In this document: positions 44,630 through 53,137 of the stretch, piece by piece
Position numbering within the stretch: position 1 is the stretch's first letter
Layout of the letters: every line of letters starts with the position of its first letter
DNA from: G965216695 sp965216695
GTDB lineage: Bacteria; Pseudomonadota; Gammaproteobacteria; Pseudomonadales; Azotimanducaceae
Assembly: GCA_965216695.1 (NCBI GenBank)
Contig: OZ244212.1
Coordinates: 2,294,001-2,358,000 of the forward strand
DNA length: 64,000 bases
Direction of reading: 5' to 3'
Notes under the pieces: generated by a model
The model's input: the letters and a program-made list of their open reading frames with translations, nothing else
Told to the model about the DNA's origin: nothing
The model's database searches: none
Position numbers and translations under genes: made by a program

Positions 44630-47065
44630 TCAGCCCGGCAGATCGCGCGACATGTAACGCTTGGCCTGACTGATCCATTCGTCTCGGCGGATACGGCTTT
44701 CGTAGCCATTCAGCGCATGATCTTCGCGCGCAACTTCATCGAGATCCAGCTCGGCGATCTGTGCATATCGCGTAATGCCCAGTTCGTTGAGCTGTTCTTC
44801 GAGCTTATCCCCAATACCTCGGATTACCGTCAGGTCGTCTTTGCGTTCTGATTTCTGCTCGACCGGCGTATCGTCACCAGCCGCAGAGGGTGGTTCTGAA
44901 GCAGTATTGTCCGCGCCCTTCTCCAGCTCGCGAACGCGACGCAACAGGCGCTCATTCTCAGTACGGGCGTGCGTGAGTTGCTGATTGAGCACCAGCATCA
45001 GTTTGTTGTCGGCCGTTACACTGGATTCGGGCGTGGACTCATCGTCGCTTGCGACGCTCTGCTCCCAGCGCATCCGGTTCACTTCTTCCGTGCGCTCTCG
45101 AACCGTGGTTTCGAGCTTCACAATCTCCTGGCGCAACGCGTCCACATCATCCGAGCGGCCCGCGTCTTCCGCGTGTCGCGCCGCGGCTTCTTCAACCTGG
45201 CGCTCAAGCTCCGCAGCCCGTTCACCGCTTGCATTCAGTTCCGCAACCAGACGCTCGCGCTGCTGACGTTCCTGTTCGAGCGTGTCCGCCAGTTCGGCAC
45301 GTTCCGCGGCAGACTGTTCCAGCTGCTCCACGAGTGCCTGTTCGTCATCGCCCGCACGCGCCTGACTGTCAAGCAACGTGGTGTTCTCCATACGGATCGC
45401 CGCGAGTTCTTCTTCCAACTCGGCAACGCGGGAGCGCATCTCCGATTCTTCGTCCACGTGACTCTTGGACTGCGCGTCCATCTGTTCACGCGCATCACTG
45501 AGCTCGCGCTCGACTTCCTGCATCAGTTCCTTCTGACGTTCCAGGCGCGAATCCAATTGCGTTACGTAGTCGTTACTCTCAGAGAGGTTGCGCTCTGCAG
45601 CAGCTTGACTCTGCTTGGCCTGGTCGCGCTCGTACATCAGATCGCTGACCCGCTTGTCCAGCTCGGCCTTCTCGTTTTCGAGCGAGACCACGAGGTCGGA
45701 TCTTTCCTGCAACCGCGATTGTGCGTCGGCCAGCTGGTCCTGATACTCGATCAGCTCCTGCGCGTGCCGGCTCATTACTTCGTCGACGTCCTGCTGATTC
45801 GCACGAAACTCGCGCAACTCTTCCTCCAGGCGAAGCACCTCGCTTACCTGATGTTCGAGTTTTTCGTTCAGATCGTTCTCCAGGCGTTCCCGATCGCTCC
45901 ACTGCTGTTCGAGAGACGCGTTCAACGCAAGCACCTGGTTGGTCTTCGCCTGTATCTCCGCAGTCAGCTGTTCAACACGCTCCGCGTGTTCCTGCTCGAT
46001 ACTCTCAAGTCGGGCCAGCAGTTCGTCCTGCGACTTGGCCGACTCAGCCAGCAAAGCATCCTGCTCTGCAATATCCGATTCCAGACTGCTGCGGTCGTTC
46101 TCCAGAGCTTCGCAACGTCCGCGCTCTTCCTGGAGCATTTCGTCGGCAGTTGCAAGGCGACGGCCCGTGTCGTCGAGATCCGATTCCAGCTCCCCAATGC
46201 GTTGCGATCGAGTTGCCAGATCTTCGCGCAACCGGTCGAGTTCACTGCCAAGCGCTTCGAGCTGCCGGTTGGCGAGTTCTGTAGTTTCGAAAAGTTTGTC
46301 GTTGCGGTCGTTCAACGACTGTACTTCGGCGCGCAGTTCGTCCGCGTCAACGGTTTTCGCCGCAAGTTGCTCCCGGAACGACTCCCGTTGATGTTCCGCG
46401 TCTGCCAGTGTCGATTCCAGGTTGGCGACCGCGTTTTCCAGCAGGTTCGTCGTACGGCTCTGTTCGTCGAGCGATTGCGTTACCGACTGCCACTTCGATT
46501 TCCAAGCCTGAACCTCGCCGCCGAGTTCCTCGATCTCGAGTTCCTGGCTTCGGGTTCGCCCTTCCGCGTCGCGACATCTTGACGACAGCTCGCGCTGCTT
46601 TCCTTCCAGTTCCTCAATCAATTCGTCGCGCGCGCGGATGCCGGCTTCGCCCGAACGGGGCTGCGACAACTCGACTTCGAGGTCCCGCACCCGGTCACTA
46701 CGTTCGCGCAGCGCGGCGGCGAGCTTGGGCACCCGTTCGCGCCACTTCTGCAGCTCCTGCAGCATGGCAGCCGGTTCCATATTCTCCGGCGCGTCACTGT
46801 CTGCTGTGTGAGCGTCCGGTGAATCCTGATCGTGTGCCTGGCCGTGTACAGGTTCAGCTGTTTCCTCGGGCGGGAGATCAGTGGGATTGGCAGTGGCCTC
46901 TGCGTTCGACGACGGCGTCGGTGCATCGGGGCCATCCAGCGCCCAATGCGGTCGTTCCGATTCCGAAGCGCTTTCATTCCCGGTGTCCCCGTCGGAGTCC
47001 ACCGCGGTGGCTAGGTCGATGACCTGCTTAGCGCCGGAATCGCCCATCACACTGTCGTCTTGCAT
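44630..47065 (-). CDS. Long coiled-coil protein with C-terminal H3TH (helix-hairpin-helix) domain
   Basis: The 811-residue protein has an acidic disordered N terminus (about 1-105), a near-continuous coiled coil from about 110 to 715 (for example RDELIEELEGKQREL, ERQVEEAAARHAED), and a C-terminal domain DDLTVIRGIGDKLEEQLNEL, GITRYAQIAELDLDEVAR, RIRRDEWISQAKRYM. That end matches the short H3TH module called flap-endonuclease-like in COG3743, which binds DNA but need not be a nuclease. No signal peptide or membrane segment is seen. The architecture recalls SMC-like or nucleoid-organising proteins without an ATPase. Function unknown. Confidence 0.75.
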   Translation of the reverse strand: MQDDSVMGDSGAKQVIDLATAVDSDGDTGNESASESERPHWALDGPDAPTPSSNAEATANPTDLPPEETAEPVHGQAHDQDSPDAHTADSDAPENMEPAAMLQELQKWRERVPKLAAALRERSDRVRDLEVELSQPRSGEAGIRARDELIEELEGKQRELSSRCRDAEGRTRSQELEIEELGGEVQAWKSKWQSVTQSLDEQSRTTNLLENAVANLESTLADAEHQRESFREQLAAKTVDADELRAEVQSLNDRNDKLFETTELANRQLEALGSELDRLREDLATRSQRIGELESDLDDTGRRLATADEMLQEERGRCEALENDRSSLESDIAEQDALLAESAKSQDELLARLESIEQEHAERVEQLTAEIQAKTNQVLALNASLEQQWSDRERLENDLNEKLEHQVSEVLRLEEELREFRANQQDVDEVMSRHAQELIEYQDQLADAQSRLQERSDLVVSLENEKAELDKRVSDLMYERDQAKQSQAAAERNLSESNDYVTQLDSRLERQKELMQEVERELSDAREQMDAQSKSHVDEESEMRSRVAELEEELAAIRMENTTLLDSQARAGDDEQALVEQLEQSAAERAELADTLEQERQQRERLVAELNASGERAAELERQVEEAAARHAEDAGRSDDVDALRQEIVKLETTVRERTEEVNRMRWEQSVASDDESTPESSVTADNKLMLVLNQQLTHARTENERLLRRVRELEKGADNTASEPPSAAGDDTPVEQKSERKDDLTVIRGIGDKLEEQLNELGITRYAQIAELDLDEVAREDHALNGYESRIRRDEWISQAKRYMSRDLPG

Positions 47066-47307
47066 AGGAAGAGCCCGTCCTTAGATTCCATGCGCAAGAT
47101 TGCATGCGCAGCCTGCCCCGACGCCTGTCCTGCAGCCACGGGTCCACCCCGCAAAATTACTTGATCGAATGGAAATTTGTTGTGACCCAATGCGAAATTC
47201 GCCCAGATGCGTCGCGCCGCCGGCCTGCGCGGGCATCGAACCGACTTGATTCCGCTGTGTCAGACACCATATACATACCTCAACAACGACGGATTCGATT
47301 TACATCC

Positions 47308-48192
47308 ATGCGCATCTTTCTGTTCCTCGCGACGAACGTCGCCGTCCTCGTACTGGTCTCCATCGTGTTCAGATTGCTGGGATTTGACAATATTCTTGCC
47401 AACAACGGCGTCGATCTGAATCTGAACGCACTCCTGGTCCTGTGTGCGCTGATGGGTTTTGCCGGCAGTCTGATCTCGCTTTTCATGTCCAAATCCATGG
47501 CGAAAATGTCGACCCGCGCACAGGTGATCGAATCTCCCCGCACCGAAGGCGAGCGTTGGCTGGTGGACACCGTTCGCCGCCAGAGTGACGCAGCCGGTAT
47601 AGGCATGCCGGAAGTGGCCATCTTCCCATCGCCACAGCCCAACGCGTTTGCAACAGGCGCCAACCGCAACAACGCACTGGTTGCTGTCAGCAGCGGTCTG
47701 CTGGAGGCGATGAGCCGGGACGAAGTAGAGGCGGTGCTGGGGCACGAGATCGGCCACGTCGCCAATGGCGACATGGTCACGCTAACGCTCATTCAGGGCG
47801 TCGTGAACACCTTTGTGCTGTTTCTGGCCCGTATCGTCGGATTTTTCGTCGACCGCGTACTGCTCAAGAACGAGCAAGGGTTGGGGATGGGATACTGGAT
47901 CACGTCGCTGCTCGCGCAGGTTGTCCTGGGTATCCTCGCGTCGATGATCGTGATGTGGTTTTCACGACACCGGGAGTTCAAGGCCGACCAAGCCGGCGCC
48001 CGGCTCTCGAGCCGGGAAAAGATGATCGGCGCGCTGGAACGGTTACGCGCGGCCCAACAGATGCAGAACACCATGCCCGACACGCTGGTTGCCTTCGGAA
48101 TCGCCAGCGGGCTGAAAAGTGGACTGCAGGCACTCTTCTCGTCCCACCCACCGCTGGAGGCACGCATCGAAGCGCTGCGCAGTGGCGGCTGA
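47308..48192 (+). CDS. htpX: Membrane zinc protease HtpX
   Basis: The 294-residue inner-membrane M48 protease removes misfolded membrane proteins. The zinc site is LGHEIGHVANGD (HEIGH) with the third ligand in REFKADQAGA. Four membrane segments are visible, the first pair in FLFLATNVAVLVLVSIVF and LLVLCALMGFAGSLISLF. FPSPQPNAFATG and SSHPPLEARIEAL are family motifs. The ATG at 47308 matches the conserved start; the 68 open codons before it are unrelated. The 242 bases between this and the coiled-coil gene contain no other gene. Confidence 0.96.
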   Translation: MRIFLFLATNVAVLVLVSIVFRLLGFDNILANNGVDLNLNALLVLCALMGFAGSLISLFMSKSMAKMSTRAQVIESPRTEGERWLVDTVRRQSDAAGIGMPEVAIFPSPQPNAFATGANRNNALVAVSSGLLEAMSRDEVEAVLGHEIGHVANGDMVTLTLIQGVVNTFVLFLARIVGFFVDRVLLKNEQGLGMGYWITSLLAQVVLGILASMIVMWFSRHREFKADQAGARLSSREKMIGALERLRAAQQMQNTMPDTLVAFGIASGLKSGLQALFSSHPPLEARIEALRSGG

Positions 48193-48198
48193 CCGCGC

Positions 48199-49296
48199 AT
48201 GCTGAAACGCAGCAACTGGGTTGCAGGCCAACTGGTGGCCCTCTCCCACGTCTCGAACGTGCTGCGCGACAATCCGCTCGGCGACCCCGCCGAGCGCGTC
48301 CTCAGCGTCTGGTTGCCGCCCGATTACAACAGCCGTCGGCGCTACCCGGTTCTTTTCGACCTGGTGGGTTATACCGGCGCGGGGCCGGCCCACACCAACT
48401 GGCAGGCGTTTTCGGAAAACGTGCCGCAGCGACTGGATCGCCTTGTTCACGAACGGCGGATCGGACCCTGCATAGTCGTATTTCCGGATTGCTTTACCGC
48501 GCTCGGTGGCAACCAGTACATCAATTCCAGCGCCATCGGCCGCTACGCCGACTACCTGACCCGCGAACTCGTACCGCTGGTAGACCGGGAGTTCAGTACT
48601 GCCGCCCATCGGGACCACCGCGCCGTGTTCGGCAAATCGTCGGGCGGCTACGGTGCAATGCTTCACGGCATGCTCTACCCCGACGTGTGGGGTGCTACTG
48701 GCAACCACTCCGGCGATGCGTACTTCGAGTTCGTGTACGCATCCGAGTGGCCCGCAGCGCTGACGCACCTCACCCAGTACCGTTCGCCCAAACTGAAGGA
48801 CGGCGTTCATCGTCCATTCGGACCCCAGGACACGCAGGAAAAAGCGTTGCGCATCGGCAAGGACGACGGGCGCGTGCGGCGCTTTCTGGACGCGGTCTGG
48901 CAGAAGGAGCGTCCCACCGGCGACGAGATCATGACGCTGATGATGCTCGCGATGGCCGCCACCTATGATCCGGACCCGCGTGCGCCCAACGGATTCCGTT
49001 TGCCGTACCACATGGACACCGGCGTACCGATTACCCGGCGCTGGGAACGATGGCGTCGCTTCGACCCGATCAACATGATCGGCGCACACGCGTCCAAACT
49101 GCGTTCCCTGCGTGGCATCTACATGGATTGCGGGTGGCGCGACCAGTATCACATCCACTTTGGCATGCGACAGCTGAGCGAGAAGATGACACGGCAGAAA
49201 ATCGCGCACCGATACAGCGAGTTCGACGACACGCATTCCGGTATCGACTACCGCATGGAGCAGAGCCTGCCGTACCTGTATCGCGCGATACGCTAG
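48199..49296 (+). CDS. Esterase D-like alpha/beta hydrolase
   Basis: The 365-residue protein resembles the putative esterase family (Fes, esterase D, mycolyltransferase fold). It has the opening VLSVWLPPDYNSRRRYPVLF, the nucleophile elbow VFGKSSGGYGAML and a late aspartate/histidine region (SEFDDTHSGIDYRM) that may complete the triad. There is no signal peptide, so it is probably cytoplasmic. It starts 6 bases after htpX. Substrate unknown. Its TAG stop shares CTAG (49293-49296) with the convergent gene. Confidence 0.85.
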   Translation: MLKRSNWVAGQLVALSHVSNVLRDNPLGDPAERVLSVWLPPDYNSRRRYPVLFDLVGYTGAGPAHTNWQAFSENVPQRLDRLVHERRIGPCIVVFPDCFTALGGNQYINSSAIGRYADYLTRELVPLVDREFSTAAHRDHRAVFGKSSGGYGAMLHGMLYPDVWGATGNHSGDAYFEFVYASEWPAALTHLTQYRSPKLKDGVHRPFGPQDTQEKALRIGKDDGRVRRFLDAVWQKERPTGDEIMTLMMLAMAATYDPDPRAPNGFRLPYHMDTGVPITRRWERWRRFDPINMIGAHASKLRSLRGIYMDCGWRDQYHIHFGMRQLSEKMTRQKIAHRYSEFDDTHSGIDYRMEQSLPYLYRAIR

Positions 49297-50324
49297 CGGT
49301 CGCTGACGCGCGGCTCGGGAACTACGCGCGCCAGTGTCTCGTCGAGCGACGTGAGAGAAAGGCCTAGTCGATGAAGCAGCGGCTGTACGTCGACCTCGTC
49401 GTCGTGGTCCAGCACCCCGAGCATCGCGGTTGTAACCGGTGGATTGGCACTCGCGCGTTCGAGCAGCTTCACCGCAGCGTGCGCGACGCGATACGGTACC
49501 GACAGCTCAATGCCTGACGCCACGCGGCCCTGGCTGTTGAGCGTGCGGCGCGCCCGTTGCACGAGGGAGCGCCGGGACAACGACTCCGGCCCCGCAAGTT
49601 GAAACACACCCCCATCCGGACGGGACATCTCACCAACGATCGCATCAACGACGTCGCCCGCATACACCGGCTGTTCCCGGCTTGCAGCGCGCACGAGCGG
49701 CGCCACCCGCCGACCGGCCGACGCAAACAGCGCGCGCGATGCGTAGTCGCCCTCGCCAAGCACCATCGGGACGCGAAAGACCGTTACCGTGAGGCCCGAA
49801 GCCAATAGCAGATCTTCTGCCCGACCCTTCGACGCCAGACACGCATTGGCCGAGTTCGCGTCCGCGCCAACGATGCTGAGAAACACCACCTTGCGCAACC
49901 CGGCCTGCCGCGCCGCAGCCACCAACACCCGCGTCGTGTCTTCGTTGGCCCGAACGTAGCTGTTGCGCGCTGTTTCTTTGATGATTCCAACCAGATGCAC
50001 CGCCACGTCGCAGCCCTGCGCGGCTGCTTCCATCGCATTACTGTCCAGATAATCGCAAACACGAATCTCCACCCGATCGCCCAATGAGACCGACTGCGCG
50101 TTACCGGGCGAGGCATCACGCTCGAGGGCGCGGCGCAGCACATCTTCCGCATCTCGGCTGCGCACCACCGCGCGGGCGCCGTCGGCACTCGGCTGCGGCG
50201 ACGCGCCGAGTGCAATGGCTGCCACCAGGCGTCGCCCCAGATTGCCGTTGGCACCGGTCACCATCACCCGGCGCAGCGGCGGAGAAACCTCGTCTGTCTG
50301 ATTTTTCTTTGCGCTATCATCCAT
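49293..50324 (-). CDS. NAD(P)-binding atypical SDR (NDUFA9/NmrA-like)
   Basis: The 343-residue Rossmann protein opens with VMVTGANGNLGRRLVAAIA, has AVHLVGIIKETARNSYVRAN and KVVFLSIVGADANSANACLA with a lysine in ASKGRAEDLLLASGL, and VFRVPMVLGEGDYASRALFA. This pattern fits atypical SDRs related to complex I NDUFA9, often involved in quinone or electron-transfer roles, or sugar-nucleotide-like epimerase relatives without activity. The C-terminal 90 residues are helical. Substrate unknown. Confidence 0.8.
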   Translation of the reverse strand: MDDSAKKNQTDEVSPPLRRVMVTGANGNLGRRLVAAIALGASPQPSADGARAVVRSRDAEDVLRRALERDASPGNAQSVSLGDRVEIRVCDYLDSNAMEAAAQGCDVAVHLVGIIKETARNSYVRANEDTTRVLVAAARQAGLRKVVFLSIVGADANSANACLASKGRAEDLLLASGLTVTVFRVPMVLGEGDYASRALFASAGRRVAPLVRAASREQPVYAGDVVDAIVGEMSRPDGGVFQLAGPESLSRRSLVQRARRTLNSQGRVASGIELSVPYRVAHAAVKLLERASANPPVTTAMLGVLDHDDEVDVQPLLHRLGLSLTSLDETLARVVPEPRVSDR

Positions 50325-50357
50325 CGGTCATTTCCCGGCCGTACAGGCAGCAATCGC

Positions 50358-50888
50358 GTGTTCCGAAATCATATGACACCGGCGAATCTGCTGACTGCGC
50401 TGCGCCTCGCCGCAACCGCGCCCATGGCGTGGTCCGTTAGCCGGGAGATGTGGTGGCCTGCAACGCTGATATTCGCGGCGGCCGTAGCCTCGGACGTGTT
50501 CGACGGAAGGATTGCACGAGCCCGGGGAGAAGCATCCGCAGCCGGCGGACTGTTCGACCACACCACCGACGCAACCTTCGTTGCCACGTCGCTGGGTGCC
50601 ATGGCAGCAGCAGGATTCGTGCCCTGGATTCTCCCGACGCTGATCGCAGCGTCATTCGCACAGTATCTGCTGGACTCCCGCGCGCTACGTGGCGCGCCGT
50701 TGCGCGGAAGCACGTTAGGAAGATTCAACGGTATTGCGTATTTTGCACTGTTGGGAACGCTGACCATCGCGAATCTTCTACCTCCGCTGGGGTCACTGCT
50801 GCCTTTCGGCGAGGCCGCCGCGTACGCGCTTTGCGCTTCCACGGCGGTATCCATGTACCTGCGAGCCAGGCACGGACTGCATAGCTGA
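50358..50888 (+). CDS. CDP-alcohol phosphatidyltransferase family protein
   Basis: The 176-residue membrane enzyme has the family signature DG-x2-AR-x8-G-x3-D-x3-D spread over SDVFDGRIARARGE and GGLFDHTTDA, and about five membrane helices. The alcohol cannot be told; PgsA, cardiolipin and inositol-phosphate transfer all use this fold. The N terminus is uncertain between GTG 50358 and ATG 50373; the latter gives MTPANLLTALRLAA, the usual family start. It is divergent from the SDR gene and convergent with the membrane-protein gene. Confidence 0.85.
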   Translation: MFRNHMTPANLLTALRLAATAPMAWSVSREMWWPATLIFAAAVASDVFDGRIARARGEASAAGGLFDHTTDATFVATSLGAMAAAGFVPWILPTLIAASFAQYLLDSRALRGAPLRGSTLGRFNGIAYFALLGTLTIANLLPPLGSLLPFGEAAAYALCASTAVSMYLRARHGLHS

Positions 50889-50891
50889 CAT

Positions 50892-51926
50892 TCACGCTTC
50901 GTCGAACAGTTCCCGATTGGCCTTCGGCAGAAACAGTACGCCAATCAACGCATTGAAAAGCACAAAAAACGTATGCATCACCAAGCTGAATGCACCGACC
51001 TCCGGATAGTCCGGGAAAAGCACCGTCCACAGCAGCAACGCACCCGCGTGAAATGGCAACGGCAGTGCCGCGGCGAGGAAGATCACCGGCAGCAGCGACA
51101 TCATCTGCGCGAAGCTCACATCCACGTTGAACAGTTCCAGCGCAAGCGTGTATACGATCATTGCGCCGATCAGGTTGGGGGCTTTGAACAACAGCGTCAG
51201 AAGGTAGTGACGCGGCCTGGCATGGCGGAACGCGTGCAGCAAACGCCGGTCCCGCAACGACGAGCCGGGCAGAATCCTTCCGCGAAAGTAGGCGATGTGC
51301 AAAGGCAAATAGATCGCCGCCACAACAAAAACCGTAGGCAGTATCACGTTCAACGGCAGCACCTGCGATGCGTCGTCGACAACGTCCATCCGGGAAAACA
51401 CGCCAACCGACGAGAAGAACAGAAGCTGGTAGATTTCCATCAGCCCAAGGAAAAGCATCGACGAGATCACTTCCCACACCGGCGTCCGGTGACGCTTGTA
51501 CAGATACAGAGACATCGCCCCTTTGCCAACCTGTTCGTTCACGAGCGAAAGAATGTATGCGCTCGCCCGAATCGGCAGCACGCCACTCAGCTTGAGGTCC
51601 GCCGCATTAAACCAGCGTACGACGCGCCAGGTAACATGCGAGTCGACAAGAAAGAAGAACACCGAATAGGGGATCATCAGAGCGAGCCAAGCCAGCCAGT
51701 TCGCTTCACCGAAGAATCGCAGCAGGTACGTCCAGGCGCTGAGGCCTTCGCGGGCGGCAGCGGCTTCCATACGGGTGTACACGAGATAGAAGCAGCCGAG
51801 CGTGATGAGCCACGTAACAACCTTGAAGAGCCGCCCGCTACCTTTGCGCTGCGTGGGCGACACACCGGGCGCGCCGCTCGTTTCCCCAGCGTCGAACGTA
51901 TCGCGCGGGCTATCCACCTCACTCAT
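50892..51926 (-). CDS. Multi-pass membrane protein of unknown function, possibly LPG-synthase-TM/flippase-like
   Basis: The 344-residue protein has a polar N-terminal tail and about eight hydrophobic segments (VVTWLITLGCFYLVYT, LALMIPYSVFFFLV, VISSMLFLGLMEIYQLLFF, VFVVAAIYLPLHIAYF, LIGAMIVYTLALELF, PVIFLAAALPLPF). The charged motif SLVNEQVGKGAMSLYLYKR resembles the loop of UPF0104/lysylphosphatidylglycerol-synthase transmembrane regions, but the match is weak. Its ATG overlaps the stop of the serine hydrolase gene (ATGA), so it is coupled to the hydrolase run. Confidence 0.6.
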   Translation of the reverse strand: MSEVDSPRDTFDAGETSGAPGVSPTQRKGSGRLFKVVTWLITLGCFYLVYTRMEAAAAREGLSAWTYLLRFFGEANWLAWLALMIPYSVFFFLVDSHVTWRVVRWFNAADLKLSGVLPIRASAYILSLVNEQVGKGAMSLYLYKRHRTPVWEVISSMLFLGLMEIYQLLFFSSVGVFSRMDVVDDASQVLPLNVILPTVFVVAAIYLPLHIAYFRGRILPGSSLRDRRLLHAFRHARPRHYLLTLLFKAPNLIGAMIVYTLALELFNVDVSFAQMMSLLPVIFLAAALPLPFHAGALLLWTVLFPDYPEVGAFSLVMHTFFVLFNALIGVLFLPKANRELFDEA

Positions 51927-53137
51927 TGGGTTGCCTCATATACGTAGCGTCTGAACTCGTGGCTGAAACGGTGCCAGAACCCGGGCATACGCTGCGTGAA
52001 GCAGAACGCCAGGACATCCGCGCGTGGCGAAATCCAAGTATGGGTACCGGCCATGCCACCCCAGTGATATTCATCGAGTGTATTCGGATGATCATCGTCA
52101 ACCAACCGGTTACGGAGCGCTAAGCCCAGTCCGAACACCGTGCCCGGCATGCGCCACATCGGAAACGTCACCTCCACTCCCGGTGCGAGTTGGTTCTCGC
52201 GCATGGCCGCAACCGTGCGAGCTTGCAGAAGACGTCCGCCGTGATGAGCCCCGTCGTTTCGCAGCATCTGCATGAAGGCAAGGTAGTCTTTGACGGTAGA
52301 CACAAGGCCAGCGCCTCCGGAAAGAAAGGGTGGTTTCTCCAGATAGCGGCTGGCCCGGGGACTGTCTGCCTCAAACAAGCCTCCCTGCATCGGTTGCAGC
52401 GGGTCTTTCGCAGCATACATCGTGATCAGGCGATCCCGTTTTTCTTCGGGCACATGAAAACCCGTGTCCGACATGCCCAACGGTTGAAATACGCGGAGCT
52501 CGAGAAATTCATCGAACGCCATCCCCGACAGGCGCTCCACCAGATGGGCGCACACGTCCGTGGCGTAGCTGTAGCGCCAGCTCGTTCCCGGTTGATATGC
52601 CAGCGGCAGTTGCCCAAGGCGTTCGCACAGCGCGCCGAGCGTAAGGCGTTGGTTGTTGATCGGATCGAGTTCGCACTCGGCGTAAGCGCGATCGATCAAA
52701 GACTCCGGCTCGATGAACCCATATGAGAGCCCAGCCGAATGGCTGAGCAGGTGACGGATGAGAATCGGGCGGTCGAGCGGTTCCGTATCGTCCAGGCTCG
52801 TAGCATCCGCGCGAAGCACCGTGAGATCGCCAAACACCGGAAGGTGATCGGCGACCTGATCGTCCAACGCCGCACGCCCCTCTTCAACGAGAATCAGCAG
52901 CGCAACCGACGTAACGATCTTGGTGTTGGAGTACATCCGCCAGATGGCATCCGCAGCCAGGGGCCGGCGATCGTCCTTGTCCATGAACCCGCAGCGGAAA
53001 TGATCGATTACGCGATCGCGTTGAAGCACCAGGGTTTCGCAACTCGACAGGATGTCTTCGTCTACGTACCACTGCATTCGATCATGCATGTTGTCGATCG
53101 CACTCTGCGTCACGGTGGTTCCTCTTGCTTTATTCAC
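51923..53137 (-). CDS. Class C beta-lactamase-like serine hydrolase
   Basis: The 404-residue protein has the SxxK motif in RMYSNTKIVTSVALL (Ser70, Lys73), the Y-x-[NS]-like motif in SWRYSYATDVCAHLVE, and HLLSHSAGLSYGF typical of EstB and D-aminopeptidase-like relatives of class C beta-lactamases. The third motif is probably in WGGMAGTHTWI. There is no signal peptide, which favours a cytoplasmic esterase over a beta-lactamase. The ATG overlaps the upstream stop (ATGA); a GTG at 53113 with GAGG in front is an alternative start. Confidence 0.85.
   Translation of the reverse strand: MNKARGTTVTQSAIDNMHDRMQWYVDEDILSSCETLVLQRDRVIDHFRCGFMDKDDRRPLAADAIWRMYSNTKIVTSVALLILVEEGRAALDDQVADHLPVFGDLTVLRADATSLDDTEPLDRPILIRHLLSHSAGLSYGFIEPESLIDRAYAECELDPINNQRLTLGALCERLGQLPLAYQPGTSWRYSYATDVCAHLVERLSGMAFDEFLELRVFQPLGMSDTGFHVPEEKRDRLITMYAAKDPLQPMQGGLFEADSPRASRYLEKPPFLSGGAGLVSTVKDYLAFMQMLRNDGAHHGGRLLQARTVAAMRENQLAPGVEVTFPMWRMPGTVFGLGLALRNRLVDDDHPNTLDEYHWGGMAGTHTWISPRADVLAFCFTQRMPGFWHRFSHEFRRYVYEATQ

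Noticed and set aside
44969..46582. A 537-codon plus-strand open frame
   Set aside because: It is antisense to the coiled-coil gene; heptad codon bias keeps the complementary frame open. The translation has no recognisable domain and no ribosome site.
51923..53137. True class C beta-lactamase
   Set aside because: No signal peptide and an esterase-like HLLSHSAGL motif; a resistance role is not supported.
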